From the NCBI GenBank assembly GCA_046347155.1, contig JAXMGT010000001.1, positions 372,001 through 436,000 on the forward strand: 64,000 nucleotides of DNA. The letters are read 5' to 3'. Positions 1 to 9,975 of this stretch are shown here, one piece after another. A model generated the notes under the pieces. That model was not told the origin of the DNA and searched no databases. It was given only the letters and a program-made list of their open reading frames with translations. Both the position numbers and the translations under genes were made by a program. Position 1 is the stretch's first letter, and each line of letters starts with the position of its first letter. Source of the stretch: RPQJ01 sp046347155. Lineage in GTDB: Bacteria > Pseudomonadota > Gammaproteobacteria > Steroidobacterales > Steroidobacteraceae.

Positions 1-811
1 AGGTGAGGAGCCCGGCGTCCGAGGCCCCGCCAGCGGTGCGGCTCGCGCCGAGCTGGACCCACTCGCCGAGCCGAGCCCGGACGACCGAATTCGCGCCGGC
101 CGTCCTGACCTCGCCGCCGCGTCCCGGCGCGAGCGATTGCTGGCGTGCGCTGATCTCGAGCGTCACGACGTCGCCGTTCACGCGCGCGAGCGCATAGAAG
201 CCGGAGTCCACGCCCTGGTAGGTCGTCGAGCGCTGCACGGTGCCGCCCGGCCCGGACTCGCGCCAGGTGGTCGTGTACGGCACGGAGCGCCCGGTCGAAA
301 TCCAGGCCTCCATGCCCTCGACGGCGCGCACGCTCGACTGGTTGTCGAGCCGGACCTGGCGGCCGGACGCGAGCACGACGACCTGCGCGGAGGTGTCGCC
401 CGAGGGCGGCCGGTTGATCCCGACCGATGCGTCGCCGGCCGAGACGGTGGCCGAGCCACGCACGCCGGCCACCTCGCCGGCGAGCAGCGTGCCCTGGGCC
501 ACCGTGATCACGAGTTCCCGCGGCTGGCGGTCGATGACCGCGAGCGCGGCCTGGACGCGCTCGAGTGCCGCCGGACCCGCGCGCACGAAGAGCTTGTCGT
601 CCACGCCGGTGATCGCATCGCCGGGGTCGAGCAGCGGCTCGAGCACCGGCAGCGCCTGCGACGCCGTCACGTGGCGCAGCTCGATCACCTGCATCGCCTG
701 CGCGGCGAGGCGCGTCGCGCCGGCGAGCGCGAGCAGCGCCACGGCGGCCCGCGCCGTCGTGCGCCACGCGACGCCGCCCCGGGCCTGTTCTCGCGGCCGC
801 GCGTGGCTCAA
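1..811 (-). CDS. NolW-like secretin-associated exported protein, 3' end outside window
   Basis: This reading frame stays open to the left edge, so the C-terminus is missing. It begins with an Arg-rich stretch and a hydrophobic segment (AAVALLALA) resembling a signal peptide, then VIELRHVTA and a stretch like the N-domains of secretins, then GEVAGVRGSATV, and near the edge DSGFYALARVNGDVVTLEI and ARLGEWVQLG. That pattern resembles the small 'nodulation protein NolW' proteins of Pseudomonas and relatives, which carry secretin N-domains without the outer-membrane barrel. No ATG is available; TTG at 811 is chosen and GTG at 832 is an alternative. It is divergent from the acetyltransferase at 821, with only a few bases between starts. 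Its function and any partner pilus or secretion system cannot be judged from here. Confidence 0.6.
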   Translation of the reverse strand, partial: MSHARPREQARGGVAWRTTARAAVALLALAGATRLAAQAMQVIELRHVTASQALPVLEPLLDPGDAITGVDDKLFVRAGPAALERVQAALAVIDRQPRELVITVAQGTLLAGEVAGVRGSATVSAGDASVGINRPPSGDTSAQVVVLASGRQVRLDNQSSVRAVEGMEAWISTGRSVPYTTTWRESGPGGTVQRSTTYQGVDSGFYALARVNGDVVTLEISARQQSLAPGRGGEVRTAGANSVVRARLGEWVQLGASRTAGGASDAGLLT

Positions 812-820
812 GATGCGTCG

Positions 821-1399
821 ATGGCCGATCACGACGCGATCCTACTGGAAACGCCGCGGCTGCGGCTCCGTGCGTTCACGATGGGCGACCTCGACTGGCT
901 CGTCGAACTCGACTCGGATCCCGAGGTCATGCGCTACATCACGTACGGCGTGCCGACCCCGCGCGAGACCTACGAGCGCGTCGTGCTGCCGCGCTGGCTC
1001 GCCGCGTCGGCCGACGATCCGCGACTCGGCTATTTCGCGGCCGAGGACCGCGCGAGCGGCGAGTTCCTCGGCTGGTTCCACCTGCGGCCGGACCGCTTCG
1101 ATCCGGGCGACCAGGAGCTCGGGTACCGGTTGGCCCGGCGACATTGGGGTCGCGGTCTCGCGACCGAGGGCGGCGTCGCGCTGGTCGAGCACGGATTCAG
1201 GACCGTCGGCACGTCGCGGATCTCGTCGCGCACGCTGGCGGGGAACCAGGCCTCGCAGGCCGTGATGCGCAAGTGCGGCCTCGCGTTCGAATGCGCGTTC
1301 GTCTACCCGGAGGACGTGCTCGCGGGCCGCGACGAGCACGAGCGCGCGGCGGTCAAGTACTCGCTCGCGCGCCCCGACTGGCTTTCGCGTCGGGGTTGA
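821..1399 (+). CDS. GNAT family N-acetyltransferase
   Basis: A 192-residue protein of the RimJ/RimL-like GNAT type. It opens with LLETPRLRLRAF, typical of the first strand and helix, and has the acetyl-CoA pyrophosphate loop near residues 105-113 (RRHWGRGLATEG), followed by NQASQAVMRKCGL, the usual final helix. Such enzymes transfer acetyl from acetyl-CoA to an amine; the substrate (ribosomal N-terminus, antibiotic or metabolite) cannot be read from the sequence. ATG at 821 sits six bases after a weak -10-like hexamer (809-814). The last 47 bases overlap, on the opposite strand, the end of the thioredoxin-fold gene. Confidence 0.85.
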   Translation: MADHDAILLETPRLRLRAFTMGDLDWLVELDSDPEVMRYITYGVPTPRETYERVVLPRWLAASADDPRLGYFAAEDRASGEFLGWFHLRPDRFDPGDQELGYRLARRHWGRGLATEGGVALVEHGFRTVGTSRISSRTLAGNQASQAVMRKCGLAFECAFVYPEDVLAGRDEHERAAVKYSLARPDWLSRRG

Positions 1400-2981
1400 G
1401 GAAGCGCTGGCAGTTCGTGCGTCCGGCGTCGCCCTCGGGCAGCGCCGCGCAGATCTGCGCCGTGCGCGCCCGCAACCGCGTGACCACCGCGGCGCGCTCG
1501 CCGCCCGCGCCCCACTCGAGCAGCTTTGAATTCAGCTCGTCGAGCCGTATCCGCGTGCGCTGGTAGAACGCGTCCGGGGCGCCGTCGAGTTCGCCGAGCA
1601 CCGCGAGCCCGGTGCGCTCGATCGTCGCCGTGTCGTCGGGCGTCATCTCGAGCAGCCCGACCAGGTAGTTGTAGCCCCACTGGAAGCGAGTCGCCGGGCC
1701 CTCGGCCCCGGCGTAGGCCTTCGCGAGCCAGCTCACGGCTTCCTGTTTGCGCCCGGCCTTCTGCGCGATGTCGGCGAGGTCGAGCATGAAGTAGTAGGGC
1801 TGCTTGCTCTTGCCGAGCTCGACGGTCAGCAGCCGGTCGGCATCGGCGTCCATCCCGGCCGTGAAGTACAGGTTGGCCGCCGCATTGATCGCGGCCTGGC
1901 GCGCGTACGGGTCCGTGACCGAGGCGTCGACGCCGGCGACGGCCGTGCGGATCTCCTGCTGCAGCGCCGGCGGCAGCGGCTGGTCCGGCGCGTCGAGCTG
2001 CACGAGCATCACGCGGGCCCGCAGCGTCTTCAGGCGGTCGGCCGGCGACAGTGCGCCCGCGGCGACCTGGTCGAGCGCACGCCCCCAGGCCCGGGTGAGT
2101 TCGCGGCGCTCGGTGCTGCCCGGGTCGGACAGCACGCCGACGACGGTCTTGGCACCGTAGAGCAGGTTGTCCACGTTCGCGTCGACGACGGCGGGGTTGC
2201 CGAGCGCCTCGACCAGGTCGCGTCGCGCGATCGCGCGGTCGAGCCCGCTGAACGGGCGTTTCCCGTCCTTCGCCGTCGCCGCGGCGGCGCCCAGGTAGTC
2301 GAAGTCCAGGCGCGTGCACTCGGCCGGCAGTTCCGCCGGGCAGCGCGACGCGAGCGTGCGGAACGTCTTCAGGCGGTCGGCTTCCGGCAGTGCGCGCCCG
2401 AAGTCCGTGCCCCAGTCGTAGTACGCGAGCAGTTGCCAGTCCGCGGTCGAGACCTCGCCGCCGCCGGTCGCGGCCGCCAGCGCCTCGCCGACCGGGCGCG
2501 CGTCCGCGAGCGCGACGTCGAGGATCTTCGCGTAGCGCTCGACGTTCACGCCGCCGGGCAGGCGCGTGATCTCGGTCCCGTCGGCCCGGAACAGGATCAT
2601 CGTCGGGTAGCCCACGACGCCGAAGCGCTCGCCCTGTTTCTGCGCGCTGGGCGTGTCGCCGTCGAGGTACACGGGCACGAACAGCCGGCTGCGGTCCTGG
2701 AACTCGCGGCGGTTGAAGATCGTCGACTTGACCTGGGCGCAGGGCGGGCACCATTCGGCACCCCAGTAGAGGAACAACGGCTTGCCGGCGGACTTCGCGG
2801 CCGCGAACGCGCCGTCCACGTCGCCCGCGTACCAGTCGATGCCGGGGGGCAGGTGGTTCGTGTCGCCGGCCGTGGTGGCGGCGGGGGCCGGCGTGGCGGC
2901 CGGTGTCGGGGCCGGTGCCTGCCGGCCGCAGCCGGTGGCGAGCAGGACGGCGAGCAGGGGCAGCGTGCGGAAGGTCATCAT
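1353..2981 (-). CDS. thioredoxin-fold lipoprotein
   Basis: A 542-residue protein with a lipoprotein signal (lipobox LLATGC, Cys18), an Ala/Pro-rich linker, then a thioredoxin-like domain from about residue 50 to 165 with the redox motif WCPPC (Cys78/Cys81) and a cis-proline region GVVGYPTMILF. The remaining ~370 residues are helical, with SWLAKAYAGAEG-like stretches suggesting TPR-type repeats. It is probably a periplasmic, membrane-anchored thiol-disulfide protein; reductant and substrate are unknown. Tandem ATGs at 2981 and 2978 both work; 2981 is taken because it lies six bases after a -10-like TATCCT. The 3' end overlaps the acetyltransferase gene by 47 bases, tail to tail. Confidence 0.8.
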   Translation of the reverse strand: MMTFRTLPLLAVLLATGCGRQAPAPTPAATPAPAATTAGDTNHLPPGIDWYAGDVDGAFAAAKSAGKPLFLYWGAEWCPPCAQVKSTIFNRREFQDRSRLFVPVYLDGDTPSAQKQGERFGVVGYPTMILFRADGTEITRLPGGVNVERYAKILDVALADARPVGEALAAATGGGEVSTADWQLLAYYDWGTDFGRALPEADRLKTFRTLASRCPAELPAECTRLDFDYLGAAAATAKDGKRPFSGLDRAIARRDLVEALGNPAVVDANVDNLLYGAKTVVGVLSDPGSTERRELTRAWGRALDQVAAGALSPADRLKTLRARVMLVQLDAPDQPLPPALQQEIRTAVAGVDASVTDPYARQAAINAAANLYFTAGMDADADRLLTVELGKSKQPYYFMLDLADIAQKAGRKQEAVSWLAKAYAGAEGPATRFQWGYNYLVGLLEMTPDDTATIERTGLAVLGELDGAPDAFYQRTRIRLDELNSKLLEWGAGGERAAVVTRLRARTAQICAALPEGDAGRTNCQRFLNPDAKASRGARAST

Positions 2982-2987
2982 CCGCAC

Positions 2988-2993
2988 AGGATA
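2988..2993 (-). promoter_or_regulatory. -10-like TATCCT, possible leaderless promoter of the thioredoxin-fold gene
   Basis: On the minus strand TATCCT is followed by GTGCGG and then the ATG at 2981. A start six to seven bases after a -10 box would put the transcript 5' end on the start codon. No good -35 is visible. The divergent CDF gene has the same arrangement. Confidence 0.4.
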
Positions 2994-3035
2994 CTGGGCG
3001 GCCCCGGTGCGGGACCAGCCTTCGCCCGCCCACGG

Positions 3036-3041
3036 TATCAT
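3036..3041 (+). promoter_or_regulatory. -10-like TATCAT, possible leaderless promoter of the CDF transporter gene
   Basis: TATCAT stands six bases before the ATG at 3048 in an otherwise GC-rich 66-base divergent spacer. There is no Shine-Dalgarno sequence. The spacing suggests that transcription begins at the start codon. Confidence 0.4.
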
Positions 3042-3047
3042 TCCGGC

Positions 3048-3959
3048 ATGTCGTCAGAACACGGCTCATCGACGCGGGCGATCCTCTACGCGTTCCTCGC
3101 CAATTTCGGCATTGCCGTCACGAAGACCTTCGCGGCCGTCTACACGAACTCGGGCAGCATGCTGGCCGAGGCGATCCATTCCTACGCCGACTGCACGAAC
3201 CAGGTGCTGCTGTTCGTGGGACTGCGGCAGGCGCGCCGGCCGCCGACGCCGGAGCACCCGCTCGGCTTCGGCAAGGCGAGCTACTTCTGGAGCTTCGTCG
3301 TGGCGCTGCTGCTCTTCAGCATCGGCGGGCTGTTCTCGATCTACGAGGGCTGGCACAAGCTCCACGCGCCCGAGCCGCTGCACAAGACCTGGATCGCACT
3401 CGGCGTGCTCGGCGTCGCGATCCTGCTCGAGACGGCGAGCCTGGTCGGTTGCCTGCGCGAGATCGCACGGCTGCGCGGTTCCCAGGAGTTCACGTACTGG
3501 CTGCGCCACACGCGCAACGCCGAGCTCGTCGTCGTGCTCGGCGAGGACATCGCGGCGCTCGCGGGCCTGGTGCTCGCGTTCGGGTTCGTGTCGCTCGCGG
3601 CGCTCACCGGGGACACCCGCTGGGACGCGATCGGCTCGATCGCGATCGGCGCGGTGCTGATCCTGGTCGCTGCGTTCGTCGCGGGCCGCATCCGCCGGCT
3701 GCTGATCGGCAAGTCCGCCGAGCCGCAGCTCCGGGCGAGCATCGACCGGCTGATCGCGGCCGACCCGGCGATCGAGGAGCTTCTGAACACGATCACGCTG
3801 CAGATGGGGCCGCAGATCGTGCTGGCCGCCAAGATCCGGATGCGATCCGGCCTCGACATCGACGAGGCAGTGCAGCGCATCAACGAACTCGAGCGCAGGA
3901 TCAAGCAGGCCCACCCGGAGGTCGGCTGGTGCTTCGTCGAGCCGGACGTCACCGACTGA
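3048..3959 (+). CDS. cation diffusion facilitator family transporter
   Basis: A 303-residue inner-membrane CDF protein, normally a proton-coupled exporter of Zn2+, Fe2+, Co2+ or similar divalent ions. The first membrane helices carry NFGIAVTKTFAAVYTNSGSMLAEAIHSYAD, where the HxxxD pattern is the membrane metal site, followed by an HPLGFGKASYFWSF motif typical of the subfamily and a second site region containing LGEDIAAL. The soluble C-terminal domain runs from about residue 215 and ends HPEVGWCFVEPDV. Metal specificity is not predictable here. The gene is divergent from the thioredoxin-fold lipoprotein, and its last 11 bases overlap hutG tail to tail. Confidence 0.9.
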   Translation: MSSEHGSSTRAILYAFLANFGIAVTKTFAAVYTNSGSMLAEAIHSYADCTNQVLLFVGLRQARRPPTPEHPLGFGKASYFWSFVVALLLFSIGGLFSIYEGWHKLHAPEPLHKTWIALGVLGVAILLETASLVGCLREIARLRGSQEFTYWLRHTRNAELVVVLGEDIAALAGLVLAFGFVSLAALTGDTRWDAIGSIAIGAVLILVAAFVAGRIRRLLIGKSAEPQLRASIDRLIAADPAIEELLNTITLQMGPQIVLAAKIRMRSGLDIDEAVQRINELERRIKQAHPEVGWCFVEPDVTD

Positions 3960-4923
3960 TCGCGGCGATCTCGTAGACGATGCGCGCGGCCGTGCGCGCC
4001 GTGCGGCCGCCCTCGTCATTGGGCGGGCAGAGTTCCGCGACGTCGGCCGCGACGAGCCGACCCGGGCGGTCGCCGTCGCGGCAGTCGGCGACCACGCGCC
4101 GGACCAGTTGGATCACGCGATCGAGCGGAACGCCGAGCGCGGCGGGGGCGCTCACGCCCGGTGCCACCGAGGCGGGCAGCACGTCGAGGCACACGGTCAG
4201 GTAGACGGCCGAGCAGCCGGCGACGAACTCGACCAGCCGGTCGCACGCGGAGGGCTGCCCGCAATCGACGTCCATCACGAGTCCGACGCCGAGCGACGCC
4301 GCGCGGTCGAGCAGCGCGTCCGTGTTGGCCGCCGGGTTCACGCCGACGCACAGGTACCGGAACGGCAGGCCTGCGGCCGCGCGTGCCTCGGCGATCTGCA
4401 GGAACGGCGTCCCCGACGTACCGCGGTCCGGCACCTCGGGTCGGCGCAGGTCGAGGTGGGCGTCGAAGTTCACGATCCCGAGCCGTCCGAGGCGCGGATC
4501 GCCGTCGAGCGCGCGCGCGATGCCCTGGTAGGTGCCCCAGGCGATCTCGTGGCCGCCGCCGAGTCCCACGACCAAATGCCCGTCGCCGAGCAGTGTTGCG
4601 ACCTCGGAGGCGTAATCGCGCTGGGCCTGCTCGAGTGCGTCGCCGTCGCAGCGCACGTCGTCCGCGTCGTAGAGCGGGCGGGCGTCGCCCCCGTGCCAGG
4701 CGAGGTTCGCGAGCGCCCGCCGGAGTTCCATCGGCCCCGCCGCGGCGCCCGGGCGCCCGAGGTTGCGGCGGACCCCCGCGTCGCAAGCGAACCCGACGAG
4801 CGCGACGCCCGGCGCCGCGCCGCGCGCCGCCGGCTGCACGACCTGGTGCCAGCGCCGCCCGGCGGCGCCGTCGATCGCGTCCACCCGCCCGGTCCATGCA
4901 CCCGCCCCGTGTCGCTGTGTCAT
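3949..4923 (-). CDS. hutG: formimidoylglutamase (N-formimino-L-glutamate hydrolase)
   Basis: A 324-residue ureohydrolase-fold enzyme. In histidine degradation it hydrolyses N-formimino-glutamate, produced by the adjacent hutI, to glutamate and formamide. Visible Mn-site motifs are GGGHE (His125) and NFDAHLD (Asp154, His156, Asp158). The third motif reads TVCLDVLP, with Cys245 where arginase-fold enzymes usually have Asp, followed by the HutG-like APGVSAPAALGVPL. DVAELCP near the C-terminus also fits the family. ATG at 4923 overlaps the hutI stop by one base (TGATG), indicating translational coupling. An agmatinase-type enzyme is less likely given the hut neighbours. Confidence 0.87.
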   Translation of the reverse strand: MTQRHGAGAWTGRVDAIDGAAGRRWHQVVQPAARGAAPGVALVGFACDAGVRRNLGRPGAAAGPMELRRALANLAWHGGDARPLYDADDVRCDGDALEQAQRDYASEVATLLGDGHLVVGLGGGHEIAWGTYQGIARALDGDPRLGRLGIVNFDAHLDLRRPEVPDRGTSGTPFLQIAEARAAAGLPFRYLCVGVNPAANTDALLDRAASLGVGLVMDVDCGQPSACDRLVEFVAGCSAVYLTVCLDVLPASVAPGVSAPAALGVPLDRVIQLVRRVVADCRDGDRPGRLVAADVAELCPPNDEGGRTARTAARIVYEIAAISR

Positions 4924-6139
4924 CAGACGTCTCGCTCGAGGACGATGTCGCCGTCCTTCACGACCATGCTGCACGGATTGTGCCCGGCCCAGTAGCCGAG
5001 TTCGTCCGGGGTGTCGATGGACCAGACGGCGAAGTCGGCGGCCCGGCCCGGTTCGATCGAGCCGCGCTCGGCAGCAAGCCCGAGCGCGCGGGCGGCGTGG
5101 CGGGTGACGCCCGCGAGCACCTCGGCGCTCGTGAGCCCGAACAGGCGTCGTGCCATGTTCATCGCGAGCAGCAGCGAGGCGCAGGGCGAGGTGCCCGGAT
5201 TGCAGTCGGACGCGACCGCGAGCGGCACGCCGTTCGCACGCAGCGCTGCCAGCGGCGGTGGCTGCTTCTCCGCGAGCACGTAATACGCAACCGGCAGCAG
5301 CACGGCGACGGTGCCGGCGCGGGCCATCGCCGCGGCGTCGGCCTCGGTCGAGTACTCGAGGTGGTCGCAGGACCGCGCGCCGTGACGCGTCGCGACCTGC
5401 GTGCCCCCGACGTTCGAGAGTTGCTCCGCGTGCAGCCGCACGGGCAGGCCGAGCGCGCGTGCCGCGGCGAACAGCCGGTCGCACTGCGCGGCGGAAAACG
5501 CGATGTCCTCGCAGTAGGCGTCGACCATGAAAGGGGACAGTCCCCCTTCGGCGGACAGTCCCCTGAGCCAGTCGATCGCGGCGGCGACGTAGTCGTCGGC
5601 GCAGCCGGCGTATTCGGGCGGCAGCGCGTGCAGCGGCAGGAACGTGCGCACGACGGTCACCGGGTGCGTCTCGCCGAGCCTTGCGGCCGCCCGCAGCATC
5701 TTCGCCTCGGTACCGAACTCGAGTCCGTAGCCCGACTTGATCTCGACGGTCGTCACGCCCTCCGCGAGCAGCGAGCGCAGTCGCGGCGCGGACTGGCGGA
5801 CGAGCTCGTCCTCGCTCGCGGCGCGGGTCGCACGCATCGTCGAGAGGATGCCGCCGCCCTCGCGGGCGATCTCCGCGTAGCTCGACCCGGACGTGCGCCG
5901 GGCGAACTCGGCCGCTCGCTGGCCGGCGAACACGAGGTGCGTGTGGCAGTCGACCAGCCCCGGCGTCACCCAGCGGCCCGCGAGCTCGACCGTGCGATCG
6001 GCGTGCATCCCGGCCGGCAGTTCGCTCGCGTCGCCGGCCCACTCGACGATGCCGCCGCGGGTGACGATCGCGCCGTGGTCGTGCGTCGCGCCGCCCGCGT
6101 CGCAGGTGGCGAGACGAAGGTTTCGCCACAGCGTGCGCA

Positions 6140-6140
<1 letters not shown>
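4923..6140 (-). CDS. hutI: imidazolonepropionase
   Basis: A 405-residue amidohydrolase that opens the imidazolone ring of 4-imidazolone-5-propanoate to give N-formimino-L-glutamate, the third step of histidine degradation. The metal motif VDCHTHLVFAG, then GGGILSTMRATR, VEIKSGYGLE, the HAEQLSN metal-ligand motif and SDCNPGTSPC are all present in order, and the length is normal for the family. It is coupled to hutU upstream and hutG downstream by 1-nt TGATG overlaps. Oddity: codons around residues 193-204 (GLSAEGGLSPF) are built from a palindromic GGGGACAGTCCCC-type repeat (5530-5564) that replaces the usual variable surface segment. Confidence 0.93.
5530..5564. repeat. GGGGACAGTCCCC palindromic repeat pair inside hutI
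   Basis: Two near-palindromes, GGGGACAGTCCCC (5533-5545) and GGACAGTCCCCT (5553-5564), are separated by a short spacer and read in frame through hutI as glycine, leucine, serine and proline codons. Related copies lie at 16604-16651 and 29533-29576. Confidence 0.65.
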
Positions 6141-7798
<1,658 letters not shown>

Positions 7799-7835
7799 GG
7801 TGGTCACGTGGGGGCGGCCGGCGGGCGCCGGCCGT

Positions 7836-9188
7836 TCAGGTGGTTCGGCCGGGGGCGGCGAGCCGCCGGTAGATGAGCAGCGTCGCGAGCAGGCCGACGC
7901 AGAGCAGCACGATCAGCCAGGCGACGCGGACGAAGAAGTAGTCCACGAGCGCCCGGCCCTCGGTCGCGCCGGCGCCGAGCGCGAGCCCGAGCTTCGGGGC
8001 CGAAGTGCCGGTCGCGTCGAGCAGCAGGCGCAGCTCGCTCGCGGCGTGGCCGATCTCGTTCGCGGCCTTGCCGTATTCGGTGACGTCGAACGGCCTGCCG
8101 GGCGGCTCGCCGGGCTTGCGCTCGAAGCGCGCGACCAGCGCGTCGAGCGAGCGCGTGGCCGCGTCCACCTGCTTCGCGGCTTCGCTGCCCGCCTCGAGCG
8201 TGCCGCGCAGGTCCGCGAGCAGCGGTCGCAGCGTCGCGGCCTGCGCGACCAGCGTCATGTTCAGCTGCTCGATCAGCGCCTTGCGCTCGTTCGCGAGTGT
8301 CGCGGGCAGCGACTCGGCGACCTTGGTGAATCGCGCGGCCGAGTCGGTGAGGCTGGACGCGTCGGCCTGCAGCTTCTGCGATTCCGGGCCCGCCGCCAGC
8401 CGGTTCACCGAGCGGTCGAGCTGCAGGTCCATGATCACCGGGACCCGCTGTGCGTAGTAGAGGCCGCGTTCGGCGAGCAGCCGCGTCTGCTCGACCTGTC
8501 GCACGGCCGGGTCGAGCCCGGCCATCGGATCGAGGCCGACGAGGCCGATCAGGCTCGAGGGCAGCGTGAGCTTGCCCTTGTGCGGCGGGCCCGAATTGCC
8601 GACCCCGGCGAACTCCTGGAACCGCACGAACGGCGCGTTGATCGCGTCCGGGTGCTTCGCCCGCCAGTCGGCGAGCAGACGCTTGAGGTCCGCCTGCTGC
8701 TCGGCGTTCAGCACGCCGTCGGCGAGCGCCCACGCTTGCGGCTCGAGGCTCGACTGCACGGCCAGCAGCTCGTCGGCGTGCTCGCTGAACCGCGAACGCC
8801 CCGCGTCCTCGACGACCATCCGGCTGATCGTCGCGAGCGTGATCAGGTCGAGCGTGCCCGCGATCGCATTGTCCTCGGACGCGTAGACGTAGGCGGCGTT
8901 CGCCTGCGCGAGCAGCCAGCCCGAGATCCGGTAGCGCTGCATCGTGTCCGAGGTGTCGAACTCGAGCTGGTGCGTCGAGGCGATCAGCGAGCCGACGTAC
9001 ATGTCGGCGAACCGCATGTTGCGCTGCTGCAGCTGCAGCAGCCGGGCCGCCTGCTTCTGCTCCTTGCGGTCCGGCGGGAAGAGGCCCTGGATCGTGCTGC
9101 AGCCCGACAGTGCGGCGAGCAATCCGAGCGCCAGCACGGCAAAGGTGCGCGGCCGTCGGCGGGCGGGCGGGGCGGGGTGGCGCGGCAT
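7836..9188 (-). CDS. uncharacterised lipoprotein with C-terminal membrane helix
   Basis: A 450-residue protein I cannot assign to a named family. It has an Arg-rich n-region, hydrophobic segment and lipobox LSGCS, a long helical body containing RYRISGWLLAQANAAYVYASEDNAIAG and GVGNSGPPHKGKLTLPSSLIG, heptad-like Leu/Ala stretches after residue 250 (SLPATLANERKALIEQLN), and a single hydrophobic helix near residues 418-440 followed by RRLAAPGR. A chemoreceptor-like periplasmic or membrane scaffold is one reading. It ends 37 bases before hutU on the same strand, so cotranscription is possible but no role in histidine catabolism is shown. The start lies six bases after CATACT. Confidence 0.7.
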   Translation of the reverse strand: MPRHPAPPARRRPRTFAVLALGLLAALSGCSTIQGLFPPDRKEQKQAARLLQLQQRNMRFADMYVGSLIASTHQLEFDTSDTMQRYRISGWLLAQANAAYVYASEDNAIAGTLDLITLATISRMVVEDAGRSRFSEHADELLAVQSSLEPQAWALADGVLNAEQQADLKRLLADWRAKHPDAINAPFVRFQEFAGVGNSGPPHKGKLTLPSSLIGLVGLDPMAGLDPAVRQVEQTRLLAERGLYYAQRVPVIMDLQLDRSVNRLAAGPESQKLQADASSLTDSAARFTKVAESLPATLANERKALIEQLNMTLVAQAATLRPLLADLRGTLEAGSEAAKQVDAATRSLDALVARFERKPGEPPGRPFDVTEYGKAANEIGHAASELRLLLDATGTSAPKLGLALGAGATEGRALVDYFFVRVAWLIVLLCVGLLATLLIYRRLAAPGRTT

Positions 9189-9194
9189 CCGCGC

Positions 9195-9200
9195 AGTATG
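9195..9200 (-). promoter_or_regulatory. -10-like CATACT, possible leaderless promoter of the lipoprotein gene
   Basis: CATACT on the minus strand is followed by GCGCGG and then ATG at 9188, the same six-base spacing seen at other starts in this window. A TTGCGT at about the -35 position is a weak match. Confidence 0.35.
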
Positions 9201-9264
9201 GTGAGGCGCGGCGCCGACGCAAGGCCTAGAATCGCCGCGTTACCCCCGAGGCACCGGAGGCCGC

Positions 9265-9468
9265 GTGATCCGCTGGGTCGTCATCCTGTCGCTGCTGCAA
9301 CTGGTACCGTTCTGGCGCATTTTCCAGCGGATGGGCTTGCCACCGTGGCTCGCGATCATGGCGTCCCTGCCGCTCGTGAACCTGCTGGTGCTCTATTACG
9401 CGGCGATGAGCCCCTGGCCGCGCGAGTCCGCCTGGAAGTCCCCACCCCGGGACGACGCCCGGTTCTGA
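9265..9468 (+). CDS. small membrane protein of unknown function
   Basis: A 67-residue protein with two hydrophobic segments (IRWVVILSLLQLVPFW and LAIMASLPLVNLLVLYYAAM) and a polar C-terminus. GTG at 9265 follows a GGAGG Shine-Dalgarno sequence, and a TAGAAT -10-like hexamer lies at 9227-9232, which supports a real gene. Short two-helix proteins of this look occur beside unrelated genes in many gammaproteobacteria. I do not recognise a function. Confidence 0.6.
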   Translation: MIRWVVILSLLQLVPFWRIFQRMGLPPWLAIMASLPLVNLLVLYYAAMSPWPRESAWKSPPRDDARF

Positions 9469-9557
9469 GCGGACGGTCGGGCGTTGTCCGCGCCCGCGGG
9501 GTCGGGTACCGTACCGGCCCCCGAACCGCGCGTGCGCGCATCCCACAGGACACCCCC

Positions 9558-9959
9558 ATGGCTGGCCCCGGCAACGCCCCCGAACCGAAGATGGACGCGC
9601 AGGACCTCTACCGCGAGGACATCTACACCGATCGCCGCGTCGGCACGATCCGCGTGCTGACGCCCGTGAAGTCGGACGGCACGGCGGATCCTGCGCGACC
9701 GGTGTCTTACGTGGGCCAGGCGCAGATCATGACGCCGGCCGGTGCGCTTCCGCTCAGCTTCGAGATCGACGCGAAGACGCTGGCCGAGGCCTGCGCGGGC
9801 TTCGCCGACGGCGCGAAGCTCGCGTTCGAGGAGACGATGAAGGAGCTGCAGGAGATGCGCCGGCAGCAGGCCTCGTCGATCGTGATCCCCGACGCCGGCT
9901 CCGCCTCGGCGCTCACGGGCCAGGGCGGCCCGCCGCGCGGAAAGATCCAGTTCCCGTGA
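9558..9959 (+). CDS. conserved cytoplasmic protein of unknown function
   Basis: A 133-residue soluble protein without signal peptide or membrane helix. Codon use is that of a normal gene. It contains LYREDIYTDRRVGTIRVL near the N-terminus, a central AQIMTPAGALPLSFEI strand-rich part, an acidic helical stretch (AFEETMKELQEMRRQQAS) and a Gly/Pro-rich tail. The stop lies 16 bases before the MazG-like gene, so the two are probably cotranscribed. I do not recognise the family. Confidence 0.65.
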   Translation: MAGPGNAPEPKMDAQDLYREDIYTDRRVGTIRVLTPVKSDGTADPARPVSYVGQAQIMTPAGALPLSFEIDAKTLAEACAGFADGAKLAFEETMKELQEMRRQQASSIVIPDAGSASALTGQGGPPRGKIQFP

Positions 9960-9975
9960 CCCGGCCCGCGCGGCC

